Of a DNA stretch of 64,000 bases, positions 43,486 to 53,300 are shown in pieces. Numbering within the stretch: the stretch's first letter is position 1; each line of letters begins with the position of its first letter. The stretch covers positions 1 to 64,000 of the forward strand of contig MU867119.1 in assembly GCA_033725935.1 (NCBI GenBank). The letters are read 5' to 3'. Origin of the DNA: Cladorrhinum sp. PSN259 (lineage: Eukaryota > Ascomycota > Sordariomycetes > Sordariales > Podosporaceae). The position numbers and the translations under genes are program-made. The notes beneath the pieces are model-generated. The model was not told the DNA's origin. It saw only the letters and a list, made by a program, of their open reading frames with translations, and did not search any database.

Positions 43486-45600
43486 CTACTCACTCTTCAC
43501 AACAAGCTCCAATCGATCTGCAGCATCCGCTAACCGCCTTCCCTGTAGATTTCCTCTCACTAAAGCCTTAACAGCCGACTTCTCAGCAGCAACCTCCTTG
43601 GCGTCCCTGTCACTCTGCTTGATTGAAGGGATGGTCCACGACAAATCCAAATCCATAACCTCGTCGAGCTCAAAGTCGGCGGGCAAGACACTCGAAACGG
43701 CAGCATCAAAGTCGTCCTCCAGGATAACAGGCCAGACGATGGGTTCAATGATCCGGACCACCTTCTTGGGAGCCTTGATGGTGATCTCGAGGTCAGCGAC
43801 GCTGGTTGCGGAAGAAGGACATTCCTCCTCGGTGGCGGTGGTAGTGGCGGGCGAGAATGAGCTGCTGCTGGACAAGGTGACGGGAGTATCAAGAGCGGAG
43901 ACGTCCTCGATGTGCTCCAAGGCAATGGCGACGGAGGATCCGTGGGCGTTGATGACGGGAATGGCAGTTTTGATTACAACTTCGTCTGGTGTCAGCCTGG
44001 GGAAGGCGCCGGAGGGGACAAGAGAGGCCTGAACAGCGAGAGAGGAGGAGACAGAAACAGGGGCAGACAGAACCTTGTCGGGGAGAGCGAGGAGCTTTTC
44101 AGGAGTGACGGGAGCTTCCAAATTTTCATCGGTCCAGCTTGCGTCAACAGCCAGGGACTTGATGACGGGGAGGGTGACGGGGAGAACGACGGGGGTTGAT
44201 TCGATGACAGGAGAGGCTGGGGTCACTTCAGGCTCCTCAAGAGTAGCGGCAACTTCAGGCTCAACGGCAGGGACAACGTCAGGTTCAGGGACGGGAGCAG
44301 CAGTTTCCTTTTCCTCAGTAGCCGGGATCTCGATAACCGTAACTCCGTTGGGGAGAGCAAGAATCGTTTCGGGGGTGACAGGGGCGTTGAAGGAGTCGTC
44401 AGTGAAGCGAGGGTCAACAGTCAGATCGGTGCGGACGAGGGTAATGGGAGTAGCGGGTTCAATCGTGATAGAGGCATCCTCGGCGACGATGTCTTTCTCC
44501 TGGGCGGGTTCCTCGATTTCGACGGGCGTAGCAGTAGGCTCGGAGAGATCAACCGGGGCAGCGGGCTCCTCAACTGGGGCGACAGCCTCCTCAGCAGGGG
44601 CAGCGGTCTCCTCAACCTGGGGCACGGAACCAAGGGGAAGGGCGAGAATCGTGGCGGCATCAACGGGAGCATCAAGAGAGGCATCCGTCCAGGTGGGATC
44701 GACAGAAAGGACCTTCTCAACCGGTGCGACAGCAGGAGCAGGGTTGACATCGGAGAGGGGTTCCGGAACAACCTCTTGGGCGACGGGAGCGGGGACATCC
44801 TCAGAGACACTGACTAGGGGATCCTCATCCTCAGAGACGGGCGACACAGAGATTTCCTCGACCCGGACAATGATGGTGGAGCCAATGGCCTTCTCGGGGA
44901 GGGCGACGATCTTTTCGGCGGTTACAGGGGCATTGAGAGACTCGTCAGTCCAGGTTGGGTCAACAATGAGGATCTTGGTGTCATTGACGACAAGCGGTGC
45001 GGGGGCGGGAGCGGGGGTCGGTGTAAGCGTCAGGAAGGTTGCAGGAGAAGAAGGAGTCATGTCTTCTGTCAATGTCTCAATTTCCTGTATCTCGGTCTCT
45101 TGCTCAACGACCAATGGCTCGGTCGGGAGGTCAGCGGGGGTGTCATTGTCAACAGCGGGAATTGTCGTGGACTCGGTCGAGGCGGGTTCGGGCACAGGTT
45201 CGGGTTCGGTGGCGGTGACGGGTTCGGCAGAAGCAACGGGTTGTTGGACATTGGCAGCGACTGCCGGGGATGGAGTAGACGGAGCAATTGGTTCGACGGA
45301 AGATTGGACAGGAGATTCGATAGGGCCGGGAGCGTTAAAACCTTGGATGTTGAGAATGGTCTTGAGGAACGAGGAACCGGGGCCGACAGAAGAAGACTCG
45401 AGCGAGTTGGACTTTGCACGAGAAGAGACGACGTTGAACTTGTTGAGGCCTAAACCAAAGCCGATGGAGGAGGGCCGCAATAACCCAATTCCTCGGCCGG
45501 ATTGATCTAAAGCCATGATGATTTGATGTTTAGCGGCTGGATCGTAACCCAAGTCCGCGGTAGTGGGTGGTGGTGTCGTGTCAAAGAAAAAGGTTGCCAA
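43486..45600 (-). CDS. Proline/glutamate-rich protein with four-fold repeated WTDE motif
   Basis: One long frame encodes 704 residues; an internal ATG at about 45516 (MALDQSGRGIGLLRP) could be the real start. Most of the protein is low-complexity Pro/Glu/Ala/Val/Thr. Set in it are four copies of a defined motif, near residues 213, 299, 393 and 486, of the form VDPTWTDESLNAPVTAEKI followed by ALP (variants VDPRFTDDSFNAPVTPETI, VDASWTDENLEAPVTPEKL). They are spaced about 90 residues apart. The last 60 residues are non-repetitive and helical (SDRDAKEVAAEKSAVKALVR). The conserved repeats in a disordered, acidic chain suggest multivalent binding of a partner, for instance a scaffold, which is inference. 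No known domain is recognised. The antisense strand is open by composition only. Confidence 0.7.
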   Translation of the reverse strand: MATFFFDTTPPPTTADLGYDPAAKHQIIMALDQSGRGIGLLRPSSIGFGLGLNKFNVVSSRAKSNSLESSSVGPGSSFLKTILNIQGFNAPGPIESPVQSSVEPIAPSTPSPAVAANVQQPVASAEPVTATEPEPVPEPASTESTTIPAVDNDTPADLPTEPLVVEQETEIQEIETLTEDMTPSSPATFLTLTPTPAPAPAPLVVNDTKILIVDPTWTDESLNAPVTAEKIVALPEKAIGSTIIVRVEEISVSPVSEDEDPLVSVSEDVPAPVAQEVVPEPLSDVNPAPAVAPVEKVLSVDPTWTDASLDAPVDAATILALPLGSVPQVEETAAPAEEAVAPVEEPAAPVDLSEPTATPVEIEEPAQEKDIVAEDASITIEPATPITLVRTDLTVDPRFTDDSFNAPVTPETILALPNGVTVIEIPATEEKETAAPVPEPDVVPAVEPEVAATLEEPEVTPASPVIESTPVVLPVTLPVIKSLAVDASWTDENLEAPVTPEKLLALPDKVLSAPVSVSSSLAVQASLVPSGAFPRLTPDEVVIKTAIPVINAHGSSVAIALEHIEDVSALDTPVTLSSSSSFSPATTTATEEECPSSATSVADLEITIKAPKKVVRIIEPIVWPVILEDDFDAAVSSVLPADFELDEVMDLDLSWTIPSIKQSDRDAKEVAAEKSAVKALVRGNLQGRRLADAADRLELVVKSE

Positions 45601-46452
45601 CTAAGAACAAAAAAAAAAAACTCTGACTTGCTGCCCCGCAGGTTCCCCCGGCCGGCACGCAGCGTAGCCGAGGATTGGCTTGTGGGTATGACTGTGCTAA
45701 AATGTGGGGTTTGATGCAGGGGTGATGGGTCGTCGGAAGATTTCAGCCAGCTGTGGCGTGTCAAATCCTGCCAAGACTTTACCCAGAAGAAAGGCAAACA
45801 ACGGCTCATCCAAACAACAGTGCAATCATATTTTAGAGACTCTCAATGTTCAGCAGGTGCGAAAGTACTATCGGAAACGAACCGAGTTGCTATCTAAAAT
45901 CCCCGACTCCGGAACTCGGACGTCACTTTTGATGCCCAGCTTATGCTCAAATTCTGTTGGTCAATGCCCAACCGACAACTCCCAGGGATCATCTAATCTT
46001 TTTCCCATGAACCTGTCCCTGTTGGGCTGATGCGTGAACAAGGTCAAAGCTTAATGTGCGACCAAGGGCGTCCTATCCCAGGATGATTATTTGCATTACA
46101 GTGTTGATGGACATTGGACGTTTGAGCAGTAATGTTTGTGTGAATATTGGACCTGCTTGTAACCTAATCACGCACTGCTTTTAGACTCTCAACGCTCTAC
46201 TTAACCCGAATCTCCCAAGCTTCCCTCCGTTATTCCCGACCCGACCGATACAAGCAGTCACAGTACTCATATTGACACAGTATATTAGACCCCGAAGGCT
46301 TGAATTGTTCCAATAATTAAAATACATTTTAAAGCTAATAAAATCACTCTCCTTAATTAAGCTCTACCCAAAATAGGTATACCACTGGCACTACTACCAC
46401 TGCATCCTATCTATCCAACAACCCCCAAGCTCAGTTCCAGTCTAAATCTACC
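45601..46452. other. Intergenic between two minus-strand genes
   Basis: The left side is the promoter of the repeat protein (an A-run at 45609-45620). The right side is the 3' flank of the gene at 46453. No supported gene. Confidence 0.5.
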
Positions 46453-47535
46453 CTAAGTCGGCACAACAGCCGTAGCCTTGAAATCATCGGCATAGTAGTA
46501 CAAATACTGCAACCCTGACGGGTTCCTGAACCGGACCTCCAGCTCACCCGTGCCCGTGGCATCAGTGGTAAATTTGATGCTGCCCGCCGCAGGTCTATAA
46601 AACGCAGCACTATTAAAGCACTGATTCGCAGACCCAATAAGCGCACCCTTGTAGTAGACATCAATCTTCGAGGTGGCATCGTAATTGAGACATCTCATGA
46701 GGAACGAAACGTTATAAGTTGTCGACGCCTTCCCATCAAAGGTCTCCTTGATGGCCACGTAATCGGGGCTTCCACCGGAGGACCTGGGCGGGTAAGCGCG
46801 GACTACGACCTGTCCTCCGGCGCAGTCGCCTGCGGCGACACAGGGGTTGACGCCGTTGATGACTTGGAGCTGGCCGCCTGTGGTCGCGACGCTGTTGGTC
46901 CAGGGGAGGATGTTGCCTGTTGTCAGGTACTTCTCGAACGCGCCGTTGACGATGATGTTTGCTGCGATCGTTCTGGCTGGTGGGGCGACGGAGACGGTGG
47001 CGATGACGTTTTCGGTTACTGTTGAGAGGACGATGCTGGTAGCCTGGGCGCCATCGGTGGATCTGGCGGTCTCGGTGACGGTGACGGTGGAAGCAGTGGC
47101 AGTAGAGAGGAAGCAGTGGCAAGCCTTGCTGATGCGGCCCTCTTTGTTGGAACACTTGGAGACAATGACGGCTTTGGGATCCTCAGGCGAAGAGGTTGGT
47201 GCCGGCTCATCGAAACCGTCCGTGATGCTGGTAGCGACTCGCTTTTGGAAGATGGTGTTGGCAGCGCCGGTGGTGACGGTAACAGTTGCAGAAGTAACCG
47301 TGACTGTCTCGATACTTGTCTCGACACCAACCTGAGTGGAAGTCACAACCTCGACCTCGGTAACGGTTGTCGTGACGGGAGCGAGGGAAAGGTATGAAGA
47401 GCAGAAAGACTCTCCCACGGCCGGCTCCAGGGCAATAGCATCGAGACACTTTACGGAACCGCAAGGCGTACAGGCCGCGTTGGCGAGCCCGGCAAGCACC
47501 GTGCCGGCTCCGAAGTAGAGTGTCGAAGACCTCAT
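46453..47535 (-). CDS. Secreted Thr/Val-rich protein with C-terminal beta-sandwich-like domain
   Basis: A single exon encodes 360 residues. A signal peptide (MRSSTLYFGAGTVLAGLANA) is followed by a small Cys-rich part (ACTPCGSVKCLDAIAL). Then come Thr/Val-rich stretches (VTTTVTEVEVVTSTQVGVET; TVTVTSATVTVTTGAAN) typical of fungal wall proteins, and a second Cys group (CSNKEGRISKACHCFLSTA). From about residue 190 a compact domain begins with NIIVNGAFEKY and PWTNS, the usual opening of carbohydrate-binding-like, galactose-binding-type beta-sandwiches, and ends with LQYLYYYADDFKATAVVPT. Similar fungal proteins are extracellular, wall-attached adhesin-like proteins. Sugar binding is inferred from the fold pattern only. 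Confidence 0.72.
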   Translation of the reverse strand: MRSSTLYFGAGTVLAGLANAACTPCGSVKCLDAIALEPAVGESFCSSYLSLAPVTTTVTEVEVVTSTQVGVETSIETVTVTSATVTVTTGAANTIFQKRVATSITDGFDEPAPTSSPEDPKAVIVSKCSNKEGRISKACHCFLSTATASTVTVTETARSTDGAQATSIVLSTVTENVIATVSVAPPARTIAANIIVNGAFEKYLTTGNILPWTNSVATTGGQLQVINGVNPCVAAGDCAGGQVVVRAYPPRSSGGSPDYVAIKETFDGKASTTYNVSFLMRCLNYDATSKIDVYYKGALIGSANQCFNSAAFYRPAAGSIKFTTDATGTGELEVRFRNPSGLQYLYYYADDFKATAVVPT

Positions 47536-48440
47536 GATGTGATTATTAAAAATTACTGTATTTCAGAAGAGAGAGAGAGCGTGTGAAAAGAGCGTGATGC
47601 GGTTTTGGAAAAGAGTGTAACGCGCTGTTTAAAGCACTGCAAAAAGAGAGGACGAGCTTAGCTTCTGAAAGAGAAGATCCACAGAGTTGACCTCGGATAA
47701 ACACAACCTGGGCGACGACTCCTTTTTGATATCAACAATCAATAATCCGTTGCATGAGAAAGTGTTTAAGCCCCCCTGCGTCACCTTAGCGCTATTGAAT
47801 TTCCACTGGATTAGGGAAATTTGCATCGGAACATGCGCCGCGCTATCGATCTGACATCCCCACTGGGGCTGAACAAGATCCAAGCTGAACGACCGGAGAA
47901 GGTCTAGAACGTGCAATCAATTCAGGCAGGGAGGGGTCTGGCGGAATAGCGTGGATATATCCATGTCTGGTCACCTGGTCTGGAATTTTTAAGCTTCCTT
48001 GCCTCAAATCTCGCCGGTCCCGGGATCCAGGTTGTCGGTAACTTCACCCTTTTTTCTCACCTTCGCATTTTTATTTCCATTTTTTTTTTTTCTGTTGCTT
48101 TATCGTAGTCGCACAAATCTTTATGCTATAAACTATGACAAGACAGAGGGTAATGGTGCCTCCGTCTATCCCATCAAATTGAAAGTCTTATTATGGTAAA
48201 CCCCATTTCTGGTGTCCCAAGGCTAGGAACAAAAAGAGCGTCTGGAAAGCCATATCATGATTCAGAGCTGGCGCTATGATTCCTTGGTTTACTGGACAAA
48301 ATTTAAACAGTTACGTGGGAATCGGCATTGAAAGGGGCTCTTATAGCTCAGGCTGGCCGTCTGGAAATTCATCTTCAAATGCTCATACCTGTGCGATCCC
48401 TCAGGCTGACTCTGCAAGAGAATCTTAGATGTATCATGCG
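47536..48440. other. Intergenic, no gene seen
   Basis: This is the promoter of the secreted protein ending at 47535 (GA-rich near 47563-47580) and AT-rich DNA with no supported frame. Confidence 0.5.
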
Positions 48441-48450
48441 GGAGCACAGA

Positions 48451-48781
48451 ATGATTCATCATGATTCACCCCAAGAAGTCGACCATCCTTCCATGTAATC
48501 ATCACCCTCGTCAACCAATGTCACTTAAGCCTTGAGCTACTAGAGTGAATGATCTTGCCATCTACAAAGCTCGGCCCTGGGTTTGTGTAACATTGGCTCT
48601 GTATAATACGTCGAGGATGTACTTGGGTAGCACGTGAAGCCATTATGATTCATCCTGATTTCAACATCATCTCACCAACCACCATCTTGGCATTCCCTTT
48701 TGCCAGTCTTTTTTTGCACAAGATTAACGTTTCTTCCATCAACCAACACAAAATGTCTTCTAAAACATAGAATGATTCATC
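48451..48781 (+). repeat. Three spaced ATGATTCATC motifs
   Basis: The 10-base word ATGATTCATC occurs at 48451, 48645 and 48772, each time followed by (A/C)TGA. It differs by one base from the Gcn4/CPC1-type site ATGACTCAT. All three lie upstream of the TATA box at 48943 in a gene-poor region. Confidence 0.6.
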
Positions 48782-48942
48782 CTGAATACATTCATGTTCT
48801 GGTTGGTGCTTGACAGCTTCAAGCTTCATCCGAAGGGGCAGTGTGTCTTTACCTGAACGGCCGAGGTAGGTATCACATCCTAGATCACGTAGCATCATCA
48901 TCACAGTCAGAAACTACTACTACTTCCAAGGCGTAAAGAAAG

Positions 48943-48951
48943 TATATAAAA
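48943..48951 (+). promoter_or_regulatory. TATA box of an orphan plus-strand promoter
   Basis: TATATAAAA is followed by a C-rich stretch and the CAGAGCAAGAATCAACATCA leader typical of short fungal mRNAs. The first ATG (49071) opens only about 30 codons (MFLFPLHALHIKRTLSINRS) before a stop next to a possible GTAACG donor. Transcription is inferred. Confidence 0.45.
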
Positions 48952-50302
48952 CCCCGCCGCACTGCAACCTCTCCCACAGTTTTTCAGAGCAAGAATCAAC
49001 ATCATATTGAAGGAAAAATTATATATCATCATATTAATCTCCTCGACTTTATCCAGTCATCAGGATCACCATGTTTTTATTTCCACTCCATGCCCTACAT
49101 ATAAAACGTACATTATCAATAAATCGATCGGGCCATTCATTCTCAAACGGTCGAAGTAGGTAACGACGAACCAAAATTAATAAGGCAAGAACACCCCAAA
49201 ATTTCCCAATTTTTCTACATCTTCCCTATGCCAGCGAAAAAAATATGATGAACCAAAAATGTTCCCTATTCTAAAAGAAACCCATGTGGAAACAACAAAC
49301 CTCATGTCATTTTGAGCCGACATCGTCTGATTACAACCTTTTATTTTGCAACCTTTCTTACCCACTTTCATACACATGTTTTTTCTTGAAATTGGACTAT
49401 ATTAACTAACAAATCTACATCTAATCTTTTTTAGGTAAACTTTTTAGGAAAATCCAGATGATGCATGATGATTTCATCGGGCGTCGTGTATTTGGTTCAG
49501 GATAATCTTTCCTTCTTTTTTTGTGTCATTTTTTTCCATCTTTTTTTCCAAAATATATATGTTCAAGAAATGTAAATTGGATTCACGGAATATTATTCTC
49601 AAGAAATGCTCGGATTATCATTTTCTTTCTAATTAAGGTACTATACTAGTCATATAATAAAGGTATACAAGAAAAGAAACCTGCTAGCAGAAGGAAGAAG
49701 AAAGAAGAAGATATAAAACTTAAAAGATGAATGAGAATTAATAAGCCTCTAGTTCAACAAGCTTATCCAGAAGTGGAAAATTAACATCGTTTATTAATAT
49801 CACCTAAAAGTGGCTTCAACATTCAAGCAAGATGAAAGGTCTTACAAGGTGAGACTTTTTTCCTATTTCAAACCCAATGTTGTTTCTCGATATGTGTAGG
49901 TTTGGACACACACCCTTCCATATGCTATGCTCGTTACCCAACTAACAATACTTTTCTGGGTGAGAAAAAAAAACCCAAGTGCCATGCTTTCACCAATCCA
50001 TCCATGATGATTGTAAATGTTTCCGCTGTTAGCCACACCATGCCCCGATGCTTCTCCCAATGCTCTCGTTTTTTTAATGCTCTCCTCTACCCCCCATGTT
50101 TCGAAAATGCAACGCTTTTATGTATGTAATTACTGAAAAAAAAAAAAAAAAAACAGAACCATAATCCTGATCCTGAAGACCAAGAAATCCTAACGGTAAC
50201 ACCATGCAGAAACTATGACTATGTCCAACTAGACCCGCCCAACTCCTTTGAGCAGAGAATCAAAGTTGAAACCATTCATCCACACGTCTCTCTCTCTCTT
50301 CT
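48952..50302. other. AT-rich region downstream of orphan promoter
   Basis: There is no credible gene. Stops are frequent in every frame. An A-run of about 19 bases lies at 50137-50155. It could be a non-coding transcript or a gene destroyed by mutation. Confidence 0.4.
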
Positions 50303-53300
50303 TCAGTAGTGTTGCCCAGGATGCAACGGTTGATGCGGATTCAGCGGCGGCTGCGCAACAGGAAACTGAAACACCATCTGCCCACCCGGCTGTCCACCAG
50401 GTACCATTTGCATCGGCGAAGGCGGTGGCAGTTGGTGGGGATGTCCATGAAGATGTCCATGACCTCCATACACCTGGGGTTGCTGCATCTGCATCTGCAT
50501 AGGTGGTTGCATGCCCATATATCCCTGGTCTCCATACGGCCCAGGCAATGCCAGCGGTCCCTGATTGGGGAGAGTCACCATCATCTGCTGCTGCTGAGTC
50601 TGATGAGAAGGTTCTTGCGGAGGAGGATGAAGTACGCCAGACTGAGGCTGGGGAGTAGATGCACCCGAACCGGGGTTGGAACCACCCTCGCCAGTGGTCG
50701 CCTTTTCCGCCTTTTTGTTGGCAAGAGTTGTTCTACGCTTCTCAACAGCGCCTTGCATTTCACCCGATGCCCAACGACCTGGAGATTGCATGTTAGTATA
50801 TAGTAATAGGTACATATCATATCGCCGTAAAAACTCACGTCTCATCGACCAGCTCATCTTCTCGCTCTTGCTCATCTCCGAGTAACTCTTCTCGGGTTGT
50901 TCGGCGGCCAACTGGCTCAGTGTAGGCAGCTTCCCATCAATCAACCCATCTTTAGATATGTTTGACGGTTTGGAGGCTTTGACCTTGGTGACTTTCTTTG
51001 AGGTGCCATTTGTTGGGCGTCCCTCGGAGTTGTTGTTATTGTTGTTGTTGCTGTTGTTGCTGCCATTCTTATTGTTGTTCGCACCGCTCTGACCGCCCTG
51101 AGAAAAGCCGTTGGTAACCTTGATGCGAGTGATTGGCTTCTTAATAGCCGGTGGGTCTGCCTGCGGGGGAGGAAAGCTGTGCGGGAAGCTCGTCACTGCA
51201 TTGAAGGTGTGCATGAATGGCCCGGGTGGGGGAGGAGCTGGAGCGAGCGTGTGAGCCGTCACGGGGTTGGTGAAGAAGATGGTGGGTGCCTTCAAACCCC
51301 CTGCGGGAGGGGGAGGAGGCGGGGAAGTAAGCTGTTGATTGACTGTGTGCGGTTGGGACCAGGCAAGCTCGGGCTGCGGCGCGGGGAAAGTTGCAGGTGC
51401 CGGTTCCGGTGCTGGCGCGGGGGCAGAGCTGGTAGGCTCAAGTGATGCTGGGGCGCTGGTCACTCCTGCGGCTGCGGGCTTTCGGAGTCTCTTGGACTTC
51501 TTCCCCTCATTGGCATGATCCGGCTTTTGGGGTGCGGGCGCGTCTACCTTTGGGGGAGCAACTGTTCGGACCCGCCTCTTAGGCCTCGGTTCGAGCTCAG
51601 GATCGTTCTCCAGGAGGAAGTTCCGCTTAGGCTTGTCACGCAGAGAATAAGCTGACTCGTTGGTTTCGGCCGTGCGATTAGATTCTTCGGATGATGCCGT
51701 CGATGGTCTGGGATGCTCATTGTATTGTGCGTTGCCTGAGGGGGTGCTGTAGAATGACGAGCTCGAAATCTCCGCGGTTGGCTGTCCCTTCGTAGCGCGC
51801 GCTTTCCCCTTAGATTTAGCGGCTTCACTGAAAGGTACAGAAGTAGGCGCTTTGTTGAGACCACCACGTGCACGCTTGTGGAATAGCTTGGGTCGTTGTA
51901 AAACATCTTCCTCGTCAATCTGCATGCTCTCCGGTTCGACGACGACAGGGACAGGAGTCTCTTCTCGTTCTTCCACCGCCATCTGACGAGCACGAGCTGC
52001 GGCAGCTGCGGCGCGAGCCTTCCGCGGCGTCATCTCCAGTAGATTCTCAGAGGGAGGAGGAAGCGTTATCTCGGGCGTCGTTCTACCATCGCCATTGATG
52101 ACCGAGAGGGCAGTAGTCTTGCGCTGACGTCTGCCAGTGCCGGGACCAAGAACAGGAGTACCAGACCTGCTGGGATCCTTGCTTTGATCCGACACGTAGC
52201 GGGGCTTCCTAGCGCGCTTGCCTTCAACCACATTCTCCTCTGCCAACTCGGCGCCCTTCTCGGTCCTCTTGCGCTCCCTGAGACGAGTCTCTGGCATCTC
52301 CCAACGCTGTTCCTCGGGATTCTGTCGACCAACTTGAGTGGGATGGTTGTTGTGTTTGAATCCGTAGACTTGTGCCATGATGCGGTCTTCCTCCCGTTGG
52401 TGCTCGAGAACAGGATCATCGACGTAGGGCTTGGGAGCTCTAGCACCACGGACTTCAAAGGGCGGTGGGCCTTTGATAGCATCATCATGATGGCGGCGCA
52501 TCGGCAGCGGCTCCTCGTAGTTTTGGCGATTCTCCCAATTGACGATCGTCTTGTCGTTGGCTTGCCGACGTTTGGCGTTCTCCTCGTCATCAAGAAGCTT
52601 CTTGAGTTCGTTGTACTCTCGCTGGTAGGCATCTAGAGTCTCGACCGCAGCTGCCACCGTGCTATAGAGGGTATCGCTATCCATATCCTCAAAGTTTTCG
52701 AGGAGGTCGGAAATTTCGGTAGGGTCGCGAATCTTTGGGAAGGAATACAAATGAGTGTAGTTCCGAGTGACTTCGATGGGCTCCGCGGGGCCATTCCGCT
52801 TGGTAGGTCGTCGCTCAATCACCTCTTCCTCTTGATCGTCCATCCTGTCGTCGTCGATAGGCGCTGGCGATGGTGCTGCAGTGGGTGGTTGAGATTCCAG
52901 AACTGGGGAATAGCTCCGAGGAGTTTCTTGACCAGATCCAGTTGGCTGCTGGGCAACAATGGCCTTGAAAGTTGCAGTGGGTGCAGAAGTAGTTGTGGGT
53001 CCCGAACGGGCCATTTGGCTCTTGGCTGCCTTGTGTCGTCGCACGCAGTCGTTGTAAAAGTCCATCAGGCTGATGGGAGGTGCCCCAGCCGCCTTCCGCC
53101 TCCAGGACTCTTGCTTGTGCAAAGCAAAGAGTTGCTTCTCCTTGAGGGGCTGGGTAACATCCCAAAACACCTCCCCAAACCCACGATCCCCAGGAATTGG
53201 GGTGGGGGTTGGGGTGGGAGTGGGGGTCTGCATCGGGGTGACCATCCCATCCCCAGGGTACACCCATTCGGTGTATGGTCCGGGCAAGACCAAGTCTTCT

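Noticed and set aside
44075..45505. Open plus-strand frame of 476 codons antisense to the repeat protein
   Set aside because: It is Ser/Thr/Gly-rich low complexity produced by the GC-skewed Pro/Glu codons of the minus-strand gene, with no domain or signal; it is a shadow.
50309..50803. Plus-strand frame rich in His/Arg/Leu at the 3' end of the large nuclear gene
   Set aside because: It mirrors the Gln/Met/Pro-rich C terminus of the minus-strand gene.
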